Positions 1 through 11,080 are shown, counted from the stretch's first letter. The stretch is DNA of 64,000 nt from Misgurnus anguillicaudatus (GCF_027580225.2 NC_073360.2:9912501-9976500); one strand, 5' to 3'. Numbers and translations are program-made. The notes: generated by a model not told the origin, from the letters alone.

Positions 1-407
1 CTGCAGCGTGTTAAACCTGAATTGCTGAAATTTCTCATCGCTAGAAGTATTAAAGGTGTTGGTGAGAAACTGTAGCACTTATTATCATGCACGTGTCTCA
101 GATACATGCCAAAACATGTTGCTTTTGGATTTTGTATTTGCAAATAATTAATAAACCCTTTCCAAAATTGTCCTAAGACCAAGCTGTACACTGCCTGCAT
201 AGAAATCTGCCTTGTCACATGCTTAGTATCATTATTAGTTTCAGCCTGTTTGTGGCAACTTGTTTGTGACTTATGTTTGCCCATTAGTAATCCAATATGG
301 AACCTATGGTCCAAATATGATAGTGTTTTAGGACTACATATTGTCCAGTTGAAATGCCCACATGCTCCACCAATAGGCACACCCTTTATCGTTGACATTT
401 TACATTA
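1..407. other. Unassigned AT-rich flank
   Basis: No coding frame, repeat end or regulatory motif could be recognised here. It ends at the 8-bp target duplication ACTATACT (408-415) of the hAT element that follows. Confidence 0.4.
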
Positions 408-934
408 ACTATACTCAGTGCCGCTGCTGGCCATTTTGGTGCCCTAAGCATAATTCCTTTATAATGCCCCCCACCCCGACCCGGAGAAAAAAGTCTGTTT
501 TTGCCAGTTTAATTTTTTATTACCAAACATATAACTTAAAAGCAGAAAGTAAAATCTTCACAGCTTTAGCCAAAACACACTACACATTTGAAAGTGCAAA
601 CTTTTATAGAATAGCAAAATAGAAAAAAATTACCAAACTTAAATTATCAAAATAATAACGTTACTGCTCAATATCTAAAGAAACGTAGTAAAGAAAGTAA
701 CAGCAGCGTCAGTTATTTGTAAACTGCATATGCATAGGTAATGTTTTACAGTAAAATCTCAATTTAGCTTGCACTGAAGTTATAAATTATAGACCCTTTG
801 CAAACACGTGACCTAGACCACGTGACGACGCCATGCTGGACGGCAAAATCACTGACGCATAGGTTGATTAGTAATAGACGAGCGGGATTTTTGATTAGTT
901 TTAAACAGTTTAAATATATATTACACTAAAATAC

Positions 935-1231
935 ATGGCTTCTTATATTAAGGAAGTTGTTGTGCCGTTATCGGTCGAGGTAGGGCATTTGGTAGGTCCT
1001 CACAAAAAGCGCTATTTAGAGAAGTTAGAGATAGCGGGACTGGATACCGACCCTTACCTTCTTCCTCCTTCAATTTTCACGGACCTCATTAAACGCCGAG
1101 TCTGCCCGACTTCAGCCCGCGTGATTTGTACCACTATGTGGTAAACGGGATAACGTTATCCCCATACACTGGTGCTGATCTTAAGGCTTTTAAAAGTCTG
1201 CAGAGCTGCCAACTTCTGAGTTCAGCTTGGA
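935..1231 (+). pseudogene. Frameshifted exon resembling fish SWIM/YqaJ-like transposon protein
   Basis: The ATG at 935 opens a frame starting MASYIKEVVVPLSVEV and containing LEKLEIAGLDTDPYLLPP. I recognise this from memory as the N-terminal region of a multicopy fish protein family that has a SWIM zinc finger and a YqaJ-like nuclease domain further downstream. After about position 1091 the homology moves to another frame, reading LPDFSPRDLYHYVVNG and then ADLKAFKSLQS, so one base is missing near 1091-1093. A possible splice donor (A|GTGAGA) lies at 1231/1232. The SWIM and nuclease parts were not found, so this is a broken first exon. It lies inside the ISL2EU-like element, consistent with a transposon origin. 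Family assignment needs a search. Confidence 0.55.
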
Positions 1232-1947
1232 GTGAGATTTTTTTTGGGGGGGGTGGGGGTTTGTGGTAATAATTTTTTTATATAAGTCCTAACCATTTGC
1301 CAATTGATAATAGTGTGGATTTTAGCTATTTCTGTGTTAAATAGTTGGGAAAGACTGCGTTAAAACGGTTCACAATACAAATCGAATCATATTTTAGAAA
1401 TTAAATTGAAATAAAAGCTTTTACTGAGTTTAAATGCCTGAGATTAGAGTCTTTACTATTATTTTATACACTTCTATTATGCTTTCCTTCTGATAAAAGT
1501 GCCAAAAAAGTTAAGTTAAAATCTAATGAATAGGCTACTGGTCTCTGTAAAATGTATAACTGCAGATAACAGCAGCTTTGATTCAGTTTATCCACTGAGA
1601 AAGAAAAGCGTAAAGTAATGATTTGTGATTGGTGATAGAGGGACTGTCACAATCAAATAAACCAAATGAGTAGTTTATATTAAACTAAAGCAACAGATAA
1701 TGTGTATGTCAAGACCATATAATTATATTTCGTATATATTATTGTTTATAGATGTCAAATATCAATTGACTTTTTTCTCTTTTATTAAAACCTGTCACCG
1801 CAAACATGCACACGCGAGTGATGGTTGATTAAAATTGCTGTTTTCTGAGGGTATCTGCGTGCGTGGAATTCGGGCAGGTCTCTGCTTTTCATCCAGACCT
1901 TGACGCTTTGTGTGTTCGACTGGTGCGGAGCTGACTGATCGGCGTAT

Positions 1948-2028
1948 GACATCAGAGTAACGCGAGAGCAAAGGTAAAGGCGGACCCTTTTGTAACATTT
2001 CGACTTGCTCTCGCGGTACTCTGATGTC
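1948..2028. repeat. 24-bp arm hairpin inside the ISL2EU-like element
   Basis: The arms 1948-1971 and 2005-2028 are inverted copies matching at 23 of 24 positions, with a 33-base loop. The arm core is CAGAGTAACGCGAGAGCAA. It is GC-richer than its surroundings and could fold as a stable stem. Its role is unknown; an internal transposase site or a remnant of a smaller foldback are both possible. Confidence 0.7.
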
Positions 2029-2737
2029 CTCGCTGCCGAACTTCCTGCGCAGGGCCACATAAAGTGAAATACTCTTTGACTCTTTGCAGCAAAGTACCAG
2101 CAACATGAGAAGGTGGCACGCAAAAGACAGTAAAGGTACGCTAAAATATAAAAGTGTCAGTACTGCGAGCACTGGTTTAGCTACTTACATCGTGAAAATG
2201 GATGTGTGGCGTGAAATGGGGTCAATTGCGTGGGTCTCACGGTGAATGCGTAAGAGTTGGCAGCTATGAAATTTATGGTGTCACTGCAGCATTAAACAAT
2301 AACATTCATGTTAAAATAATGTATTTATGCCACTTTTCTGTAATGGTAGGTGCATCATAGCAACACGAAATAACCATTTAATGACCCTAACGAACACAAA
2401 CACGTACTTGTTCGGCTTGCCGTCCGTCTACAACATAGCACTTCCGCCGTCCATCATGGCGTCCATAATTCGCGCGAGTAGAGCGTGACGTCACGTGCAA
2501 GGGGTCTATAACAACATAGTTTGCTAACATTAATGTCAGCACTGCAAGTTCGAGACGCATTACGATTAGCAGCAGCTACAGCCCATGCACATTTCCCTTA
2601 TTTAGGATTGATTAAACATGATGGACTTACCTGCAAGTGATGCACGGGCATCATCCCGCAGTTTCTTCTTTTTTCTTTTTTCCGATACTGACTCCTGCTT
2701 ATTTTTCGGGCCATTTCCAAAAGTTGCCTACTGTCTG

Positions 2738-2989
2738 GCCGTTTCTCAATCCGAACGATGCAGCCTGCGCGAGGTCGCATATGCAGGCTGCATACATCAT
2801 CAAGCCTGGTTTATTTCAGTTAACTGAACATTACATTAGCAAGTCATGAGCATATAACAACAGTTTACGATTAACTAAGAATAATAGTCAACATAATCGT
2901 TAATTTTACGAAATAAGAACGTTTTGATGACGTATGCAGCCTAGAAATGCGACCTCTGGAGGCTGGAGCCTTCGGATTGAGAAACAGCC
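2738..2989. mobile_element. MITE with about 60-bp terminal inverted repeats
   Basis: The left end begins GCCGTTTCTCAATCCGAA. The right end, reverse complemented, begins GGCTGTTTCTCAATCCGAA. The similarity continues through CCTC/CGAGGTCGCAT and GGCTGCATACRTCATCAA to roughly 60 bp. The centre (about 2800-2920) is AT-rich. I could not define an exact target duplication. It lies inside the hAT at 416-3256. A related one-ended fragment may lie at 60535-60720. Confidence 0.7.
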
Positions 2990-3264
2990 TCTGTCAAACT
3001 TTGTCATGCGCCCGCGCGATCAACCGGCACGGACCATCAAAGGCTGGGGGGCATACTTACCAGAGTAATTAAATTATCTCGTTCCCCCTTTTTTTGTAAC
3101 ATACACATGGATAAAAAGTGCCTAATCTTATTTATATAGGCTAATGAAATTATTTCAGCATTATAATTTTTTTTCATTAGGCTATTTTTGGTGCCCCCTC
3201 AGCACGTGGTGCCCTACGCACAGCGCGTGATGCGCGTTATGGGAGCGGCGGGGCTGACTATACT

Positions 3265-5594
3265 TCTCATAAGCTATTGCTGGACTCATGACATTTAGCT
3301 TTTTTCTCTTTATGTCTTCGTATATACTGTGTTAACGCAGTCCTTAATTACAACATTTACTCCGTAAAATTTATTTCACAAGTAGCAATCCTTTAAGTCG
3401 GCATTACTATTAGCATTATTATAGAACAGCTTTCGTGTCAAAAGTGCATCTATATTGTTTTAAAATGCTATATAGGTATGCAGCTTACAAGATTATGGAC
3501 CAGAGCTCTAATATGAAGTTCTTGTGAAGGTTTCCGTGATTACAATGCAAATTTTAGCTCAGGTTCATAGTCTGATTTAACAAGCGACACTCAAGTGATT
3601 TTTGCTTGAGATAAAATGTTTTTGTCTGTAATAATTTGGTACTTGCTTTTTATGGTTCATGTGTTTATTGCACTTACTAACAGTTTATTGTCGCTGCTGA
3701 AACAAACCACTGCTATTTCTTCATCATATCTAGCATTTTACATCTAAAGGCCCTTCTGATATTACACATCACATACTGTAGGAATCGTAGAGGGGTCTCT
3801 TTGATATAAAAAAAACTCTTCTGATCTACTGTATAACTAAAAGACGTAACACTAAAAGCTTTTGGAAGTTGACGAATCAGCAAATGTTGGCTTCTTTAGG
3901 TATTATGGAAGTAAGTCATTAATAAAGCTGTTGTTATATGGACAGATATATGCGCTTGTCTGGAGGAGTTGAAGCTCTTATACTATGGGTGAAGATATGA
4001 TCATTAGCCAGTCTGTCACTCCAAAGAGAAATCCATTAGCTTTACTTTAACATGCTAACCTTTCTGCTTAAGTCTGCCAGACGGTTCACACCCATTTCAA
4101 CCCTGACACTAGCACTCATCTATCACTGACAAACAGCTTGACACTTCAGAATGGAAATCGGGATTGAAATGGATGCTGGAAATGTGAAACGTATAACCTA
4201 GTTGTTCTGGACCAAAGAGGTCAAGACTGGTCAACAATAAATGGGAAATTCCTTGTTTCATTTCTGTTTTAATCCTCCTGTTGTAATCTTTAAATCGTAT
4301 TATAATTTTAAAATTAATAGCAGATATAATTATCTTAATGGGTTTGATATTTGGGTCAATGATGTGACGTTAATTATTTTGTGCCTTATGGTTCAACCAA
4401 ATTTAAAAGGGTTAAAATTTCAAGATAAATTTGCAGATTATTTGCACATTCTTTTTTTTTGAGGACCAAGTCTAAAATTTCTGGTTTTGTTTCATTTTAA
4501 AAGAATATTTGGGGGAAAATTGCAAAAATGTCAATGTGTGTAACATAGGCTGCTTACACAAAGCGAGAGAGATAAGAATCCATGTGCAAGAAGGTTTATT
4601 AAAATCCACAAAGACAGGTAAACAAATTCAAACAGGGAAATCCCAAAAAGTAATCCAGAAACAGGCAATGGGTCAAAACCAGAAAAAGACCAAGAAACAA
4701 AACAGACCATGAACAAGAAACAAGACAAGACTATGAATTTGAACGCTCGTTATGCAGGAGTTACTCTGGCAATACTTTGCGGTGAGATGTACAGATTGAA
4801 CCGGTTATATACTGATAAACAGAAAGTGAAACGTGAAGCATGACCAGATTTCAAAATAAAAGTCTGAAAATAGAACATGATATCAAAATAAAAGACCTGA
4901 CAACAAAAACAAACAAAACACAAGACAAAACCTTACAATGTGGTGTAACCGGTCTGTGTCAATTGGTCAACTAGTATTTTTTTAAAATAAAAATATGAAT
5001 ATATTCATAAAAATTTGGAATAAATTATAATCATCTAGTTTAGTGTAATATTATTTTTTTTTACATAAATTTCTACATAATTTGTCAAAGACTATTTAGA
5101 AAACAGAGCTGATTTCAGCATATGTCGGGACAAATATTACAAAAATTTATTAAAATTTACATTTAGAAATAACTTATAAAATGATTTTTTTTGATGATTA
5201 TGCTGCTTACATGCCATCAAGGTGGATGAAATATTTAATATTTCTCATTCTTTTGTGCACTTGGCGATTACACCATTTGACATTAACTTTCATAAAAATG
5301 GTGCAAATGTTATTTTTTATTGCATAAAATTAACATAAATACACTAAAATAAACGTGTAAAATAAATGTGCATTACAATAAACCTGATCTGTGCTTTTAA
5401 AACAAAAAATCCGTGTTTTTTTAAAAGATTTTTGAATTTCTCAACTGTTTTTGCCACTGACCCATTTACATAACCAAACTGTTTTAACATTATTTTATAT
5501 TAAAATTTAAATAATGGTGTTCTTAAATTTCAACTAACACGTTGTTTATAATGAGTAACTTCTGTCCAGGATGCTGATTGGTCAATATAGTTCA
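3265..5594. other. AT-rich stretch without genes
   Basis: No coding frame with recognisable homology was found. The stretch is AT-rich with many homopolymers. The only structured part is the A-rich repeat-like block at 4560-4930, listed separately. Confidence 0.4.
4560..4930. repeat. Unclassified A/C-rich interspersed repeat
   Basis: This purine- and CA-rich block has repeated words such as AAACAGG, CAAGAAACAA and AAAATAAAAG. It ends with a run of ACAAAACA-type words. It resembles the antisense 3' region of fish retroelements, but no family could be assigned. Confidence 0.3.
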
Positions 5595-5598
5595 TTAA

Positions 5599-5837
5599 AG
5601 GCGGAGTGAACAATGTTTGAAAAACGCTTTAGAAAAGGGAGTCGGGCCGATTACCAAAACACACTTGTAGCCAATCAGCAGTAAGGGCCGTGTCTACTAA
5701 CCGACATCCTTGCCGGGGTTGCGTATGTGTGGGGCGGGTCTATTAAAAGAAAGTGCAGATTCTATTGGGGTAGGGGCGTGTATGTTTAGGTGATTTCAAA
5801 TATCAACATTGGCTTTCAAACATTGTGCACTCCGCCT
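5599..5837. mobile_element. TTAA-flanked MITE, AGGCGGAG family, copy 1
   Basis: The left end AGGCGGAGTG follows TTAA (5595-5598). The right end GCACTCCGCCT is followed by TTTA (5838-5841), a one-base-decayed TTAA duplication. The inner sequence is about 90% identical by eye to 32024-32257, including GACATCCTTGCCGGG and TCTATTGGGGTAGGGGCGTG. The centre is GC-rich with CCAAT-type words. A third copy starts at 63732. Confidence 0.85.
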
Positions 5838-5895
5838 TTTATACTGTGCTACAATACACAATATTAACAACTTTCATGTAAAACACTAATGTATT

Positions 5896-6105
5896 ACACT
5901 TAAAAAAAATATTCATTCAATTTACTAATTTTTTTTTTAAGTTAAGTGGTCGCAATCAATTTATTTAAGTTACATTTAAACAAAAAAAAAATAGAAATAC
6001 AAAACAAAACAAAAAACTTTTGTTTATATGTAGCTTAAATAAATTGATTGCAACCACTTGCCTTAAAAAAATTGAGTAAATTTAATTAATCTCTTTTTTT
6101 CAGTG
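5896..6105. mobile_element. Short foldback MITE (CACTG ends), copy 1
   Basis: This is a near-complete palindrome. The left arm contains AAGTGGTCGCAATCAATTTA and the right arm contains TAAATTGATTGCAACCACTT. It ends in TTTCAGTGTA. It is the same family as 14495-14699, which is better preserved. Confidence 0.75.
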
Positions 6106-6469
6106 TACTATACAGCGTCCTTAAAAGGCCAACTTATATCTGCTCATTATATCTTACATTAAAGCATCGACTGTTTTATAAAGCTTATATGCTTAATCAT
6201 TTCACATAAAACTTAAGCTCTCATTCTATGAATAAATTTATGCTTAAAACATATTTTGTAGTTATATGATAACCCTTATCTTTTTTCCTACATATTTATA
6301 TCATTAGTAAACATAGCAAGCAATTTAAAAAAGTTATTTCGTACTCATGCATAGTAAAGTTACTTTGCGCAAGTTTTCATATTTTGTCTCTAACTTGTTG
6401 AAAAAAGTGAAAAGGATGCTTTTTTATTTCAACTCCAACTGAGCAGATTTATCCCAGACGCCAATAGCA

Positions 6470-6860
6470 ACGACCCTTGTCCTAGCATAATAGGCATTTA
6501 CAACGCTGCGCCTCTGGATTTGGCCTTAGTGATAATAGCTCTCTTCTCTGAGACCGAGAGATAACCATGAGGTGGGATGCAGTTGGGGAGGGTGGGGGTT
6601 CTTATAGAAGAGCCATGATCCACTCAATCATCGTAGGCGACGGAAGCCTTAATAGGAAGTTTGGTGCTAAGGGGCTGATAATAAGAAAAAGGACATTTGG
6701 GGCCTTAGAGCCCTTGATAATGCCTGGGGCTGGCCTCTCGGCCATTGTGAACACAGATCTCCAATCGTTATGGGCTTTGCGATCCACTGAGCCATATTTC
6801 ATTCATTTCCAGCCATTCAGTTTCCCCTATTGAGAGTGTTTGAGGAGGCCACAGCTTGGG
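6470..6860. other. Candidate conserved non-coding block
   Basis: This repeat-free segment has balanced composition between AT-rich regions. It carries a run of evenly mixed sequence around 6540-6840. An open frame at 6567-6833 has no recognisable domain. It is proposed as a possible regulatory element from composition alone; no cross-species comparison was available. Confidence 0.2.
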
Positions 6861-7952
6861 TCAGTTTCTTGTGCGTTGGGGTGGGGGGTGAAAAATCACA
6901 ACGGAAAATAGAGTTAATATTCATTCGGTATTAGCATGCTGACTTAAACTCTTTTGGCACATGCATATCAATGTGTTTTAAATATGTTGATAGCATTCAT
7001 TATAGTTGTATCGAGCTTTGAGAATGAACAGTGGTTTGTACTTCGCTATTTACTTGGTAACCAGGAGACATTCACAGCAGGTCAAAAGACAAAAATCGCT
7101 GGAGTTGATCACAGAAGAGTTGAATTTATGTAGACCGGCACTCAGGCAAGGTCACTTTAAATTATCCCAACAGAGCGAAAAGACACGGACCATGAAAGCC
7201 TGTACCCTTTCTGGTACTCTCAAAGTTCTCCTTTATGATGTAGTCGACGTATATTAATTTAAAAGATAGCTTGGAAGAGGAGTGAACAACAAAGAGTATA
7301 AAACATAAATGTTTATGTGCAAACTCATAATCACATACATTCCCAAGGCAAAGTTACTCGATAAATTGTATACAGCAGTCCTATTCATATTTCGCTGTGA
7401 CTCCCCTACATTAAAATTTACATAGATAAGATAAATGGAAGAGCAATATTGCAGCAATGTTATGACCTTTCTCAGCTTTGAGATGTCTTGTCTAATGAGC
7501 GGGTAAGTCTTCAGCCACAAAGCCAAATGAAATGTCAAAGGCTTACGTGAAAGTCTGGCAGCTTATTACACTACGTCGGCTTTGCGGTCTAGTCTGAGCT
7601 CCGCAAATGACTGTGTTTGGATTTAAGATTCCCGTCATTCTTAAGAGTTGAGAAAGTGTTTATATAATGAGCGCTGATGGAGTCACAGAGGGCTAAATAT
7701 GCTCCCGGCGTGTGGGAAACGCATTCCCCCTGACTCTTGCTAAAATCTTAGGACAGTTTGGCACACGTTGAGGTCTGTTAAACACAGGGCATGCATAAGC
7801 TGTGCCAATATTAACAGGTTTGTGTGTAAGCAGTAATGTGCTGTGCACACAGATGCATGGATGCGATTTCACCGCTGCTTCTGCTGTATGTAGCGCTATA
7901 AAATCAGCAGGAAACTTTGAATGTGGGTATTTGTAAATAAACCTCATACCAA
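6861..7952. other. No recognised feature
   Basis: Mixed-composition sequence without repeat ends, coding homology or tandem structure. Confidence 0.35.
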
Positions 7953-8075
7953 TTCCATTGCTAAAAACGATGTTATTTTGTGTATTTGGTATAATACAGC
8001 TAATCTGTACGTTGTGATTGGCCTACATACCTTTGACGTCAGCCGGAAATGTGACGCTCCTTACCATGTTTGAAA
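7953..8075. mobile_element. Deleted fragment of the AGAGCACC (B) TTAA element
   Basis: It matches the end of the element at 59384-61882. GTATTTGGTATAATACA is followed directly by AATCTGTACGTTGTGATTGG and GTGACGCTCCTTA-CATGTTTGAAAG, so about 110 bases present in the longer copy are missing here. The match stops exactly where the 33-bp minisatellite begins at 8076. Confidence 0.7.
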
Positions 8076-8570
8076 GAAACTACCACGTTTAGTTTTGCGT
8101 GCGCACGTGAAACTACCACGTTTGGTTTTGCGTGCGCACGTGAAACTACCACGTTTGGTTTTGCGTGCGCACGTGAAACTACCACGTTTGGTTTTGCGTG
8201 CGCACGTGAAACTACCACGTTTGGTTTTGCGTGCGCACGTGAAATTACCACGTTTGGTTTTGCGTGCGCACGTGAAACTACCACGTTTGGTTTTGCGTGC
8301 GCACGTGAAACTACCACGTTTGGTTTTGCGTGCGCACGTGAAACTACCACGTTTAGTTTTGCGTGCGCACGTGAAACTACCACGTTTAGTTTTGCGTGCA
8401 CACGTGAAACTACCACGTTTAGTTTTGCGTGCGCACGTGAAACTACCACGTTTAGTTTTGCGTGCGCATGTGAAACTACCACGTTTAGTTTTGAGTGCGC
8501 ACGTGAAACTACCACGTTTAGTTTTGCGTGCGCACGTGAAACTACCACGTTTAGTTTTGTGTGCTCACGT
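8076..8570. repeat. 33-bp minisatellite, 15 tandem copies
   Basis: Fifteen consecutive units begin GAAACTACCACGTTT and end TTTTGCGTGCGCACGT, each exactly 33 bases (8076, 8109 ... 8538). Units differ by a few substitutions, mainly G/A in TTTGGTTTT versus TTTAGTTTT. Because 33 is a multiple of three and the unit lacks stops in several frames, long open frames appear on both strands, reading repeats such as ETTTFGFACAR. These are by-products, not genes. Thirteen of the fifteen units contain TTGCGTG, and most contain CACGTG at the unit junction. Confidence 0.95.
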
Positions 8571-8970
8571 GAAACTTTGTGTGCTCATGTGAAACTTTCA
8601 CGTGCACATGTGAAACTACCGCGTTTAGTTTTGCGTGCGCACGTGAAACTATCGCATGCTCACATGAAACTTTCGCGTGCGCACGTGAAACTACCACGTT
8701 TAGTTTTGCGTGCGCATGTGAAACTACCACGTTTAGTTTTGCGTGCTCACGTGAAACTTTTGTGTGCTAATGTGAAACTTTCGCGTGCGCATGTGAAACT
8801 ACCACGTTTGGTTTTGTGTGCGCACGTGAAACTATCCCATGTGCATGTGAAACTTTCACGTGGGCACACGATAGTTTCACGTGCGTGCACGAAACTTAAC
8901 TTAAAAAAAATTTGCACATGAAGGTTTCGCGTGAGCACATGAAAGTTTCACGTGAGCACATGAAACTAAA
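8571..8970. repeat. Degenerate part of the minisatellite with 20-33 bp units and inversion
   Basis: The unit type changes to a mixture of 33-bp units and shorter 20-21 bp units such as GAAACTTTCGCGTGCGCACG. The short unit looks like the long one with the ACCACGTTTAG segment removed. From about 8868 the words appear in the opposite orientation (GATAGTTTCACGTG, AAAGTTTCACGTGAGCAC). The array fades out around 8970. Confidence 0.85.
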
Positions 8971-10149
8971 CTTTAGATTTTTTTACTCCAATGTCACCTT
9001 AGGGCTCTGTACATTTTCGGTAAGGATGACAAAAATTATTTATAAAAATTTAGATCCAGACAAACAGACATACTGGAACTTGGAAGTGACATTGGAAATC
9101 TTTGTTTCTTGTTGCCAAATAATTTAAAATAAATAGACTTTTTCTATCAAGTGTGTAATAATTCTCTGTCTATCACTTCAGAAGAACAAATTTTAAGGAA
9201 ATACTCAATTATTTAGTAAGTAATGTAGTAAGTTAACACAGATATCATGTATTTTACTGTATGGAGCCATACGGTTCAGTTACACATCTTAAGAGGCTGC
9301 TGTTGTAGTGTTTGCTGATGTAATGGCGTATATACATCTACACTTATAGGCTTTAATAGTCCATGACTTTGTTCAGACATTCTAGACTTGTTGGTAATAG
9401 TCATAAAAGCCAATATAAAAGAATAATCAAGAAGAGGATGGAAAAGTGATGAAGGCATTGCGCTCTTACACTGTTTGTAAGGTAATATCCTCTCTTTCCA
9501 CATCCTTGATGCACTTATATGATGCACTCAAGAGGAAATTGAGCAGATGTCTTTGTGAAGTCTTTACTTTAGACCTGCTTTCTCTGTTCCAAGAGATAAA
9601 GACATGCGTTTAGAGTCGGTCCGTGATGGATGGACTGCTTTCACCCAGTCAATAAATGTAAGCGGAAACCTAAAGTCTTATGATGAGCAAACCAGATGCA
9701 TTATGGGTAGATACAGTGTGGGAATGGTTTTCCATCAGATTATTTCAGCTATGTGAGCTATGACCTGAAGCAGTGAAATAAAAATGTAACCTTATTTTAG
9801 GGTGAAATTGGAAAGTTATTTGTAGGTTTGTGGGGTCTGGTTTGGGTTGTCAGGATATTCACATTGGGCAGGAAAAGTGGTTGAGATGTATATTGGCCTA
9901 TTTTCTGTAGGTTGGCTTTTTTGTGGACACATCAAACTATCAAGGTTTGGTATAAAAGTAGTAAATAGTCTACAATGAAATGGTTAATAGCGATTTAGGT
10001 TGTCAGTCATCGACGTTTTAAATAACATTTTTGCAAACATTGAAAAAGTTTGGAATAATGCAAGGATCAAGCAATTAGGATTGAATTTCTTATTGGATTT
10101 TTTTTATTTCAGCACACAGTATTTAATGAATAAGTGAAACCGGATCGTG
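8971..10149. other. No recognised feature
   Basis: AT-rich sequence without repeat termini or coding similarity that I could recognise. Confidence 0.35.
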
Positions 10150-10306
10150 CATCCCCTTTGCTGTCACGGGTGCCCTGCACATGCGGGATTACTTGTAAAA
10201 AAAACTCTGCTCATGCTGTGTCAAAAACTCCATTTGGTCGCCGTTTGGAGCCCTTGGTGCCCCCCGATTGCCCACTCGCCCAATCCCGTCTATGGATAAT
10301 CTAGCC
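10150..10306. mobile_element. Probable hAT end fragment
   Basis: It contains GGTGCCCTGCAC and GGTGCCCCCCGATTGCCCAC, words like those near the ends of the hAT at 416-3256. It finishes in AATCTAGCCCTG, whose reverse complement CAGGGCTAGATT has the form of a hAT end. The opposite end was not found. Confidence 0.3.
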
Positions 10307-11080
10307 CTGCACAAATTCATAAAATATGAGCCGTTATACTAGTGTTTCTTTCGTAAAGAGACAACATTGTACTCAAACAACAAGAGATTTATTTACCTTT
10401 GCAAGACGTTCAGCTGCTGATTATCAGTTCGCTGCACTCAGGGGGCGGAGTTAAGAGGTTTGACTGACAGTTTGAGTGGATCCAAAACGATTTGTGGATC
10501 TGCTTTAATTTGTTAAATATATTTGTAGTAAATCAGAGAAACAGATGTAAGGGGGTTACCAATAACTTTGATTTATTGAAGAAAATTAATTAAAAAAATT
10601 AAATAAAACACCTCCAAAAAAAGGGCACTTCGGAGTATGTGGACAAAAAGGCCCTACCTGTGCACGAGCCTGCTTTCTCATAAACTGGCGCTAAGTATCA
10701 GTAAGAAAAGCGTAAAGCCACTGTATTTAACCATTTTCGTGAATAATCGCCTCCGACGAAACAATATAGGCTACACCAGTTATCTGCTTTCGGATGTGGA
10801 TTCCTGCTGTTTGAGATGACAGTCAAGTAAGACAGTCCTGTAAAGTAATATTACCAAACCATTGAGATAAAAGTCTTTACCTGTTCATTTCAGAACTTCC
10901 AAAATTGGATTTTAGATGCTGTGCAATGACGCCTGTAAGCTGGTTAGTCCAGTTATGCCATCCAATGTGCAAAGTCCCATGACTTTTTGATGCGCATCTG
11001 GGGACTTAAAGTGTTTCCATCGTAGTTCATGCGCATGTTTTCTTATCGGATAAAAATTTATCTGACTCAATTATGCGCAT
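10307..11080. other. No recognised feature
   Basis: No coding similarity or repeat boundary seen. A small GC-richer block around 10640-10810 has an open frame without recognisable domains. Confidence 0.3.

Larger units (their letters stand above)
791..2507. mobile_element. ISL2EU-like DNA transposon remnant
   Basis: The ends are inverted: AGACCCTTTGCA on the left, and AGACCCCTTGCACGTGAC when the right end is reverse complemented. A similar inverted block, ACGCCATG(C/A)TGGACGGC, lies a little further in on each side. A 2-bp AT duplication flanks it (789-790 and 2508-2509). From family knowledge, ISL2EU elements of the PIF/Harbinger-ISL2EU-Spy group make AT duplications and carry a YqaJ-type nuclease gene next to a transposase. 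A relic resembling such a gene sits at 935-1231. No transposase was recognised. It lies inside the hAT at 416-3256. Superfamily assignment is an inference. Confidence 0.6.
416..3256. mobile_element. hAT element with nested insertions
   Basis: The left end reads CAGTGCCGCTGCTGG and the right end, reverse complemented, reads CAGCCCCGCCGCTCC, an imperfect terminal inverted repeat. The element is flanked on both sides by the identical 8-bp duplication ACTATACT (408-415 and 3257-3264), the hallmark of hAT insertion. No hAT transposase frame was recognised, so it is probably non-autonomous. It carries at least two later insertions: an ISL2EU-like element (791-2507) and a MITE (2738-2989). GGTGCCC motifs lie just inside both ends (near 440 and 3190-3212) and also occur in the fragment near 10170-10260. 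Confidence 0.85.

Noticed and set aside
1785..2172. Overlapping minus-strand frames of 112 and 125 codons inside the ISL2EU-like element
   Set aside because: I looked for THAP, transposase or nuclease motifs and found none. They span the 24-bp hairpin, and frames on both strands there are GC-driven.
8076..8570. Regular 33-bp repeats, CRISPR-like at first sight
   Set aside because: Units are contiguous with no unique spacers, there are no cas genes, and the DNA is from a vertebrate-like genome.
8039..8921. Long open frames of 165-283 codons with repeated 11-residue units on both strands
   Set aside because: They are produced by a 33-bp tandem repeat (a multiple of three) without stops. Several frames are open at once, as expected for a minisatellite and not for a gene.
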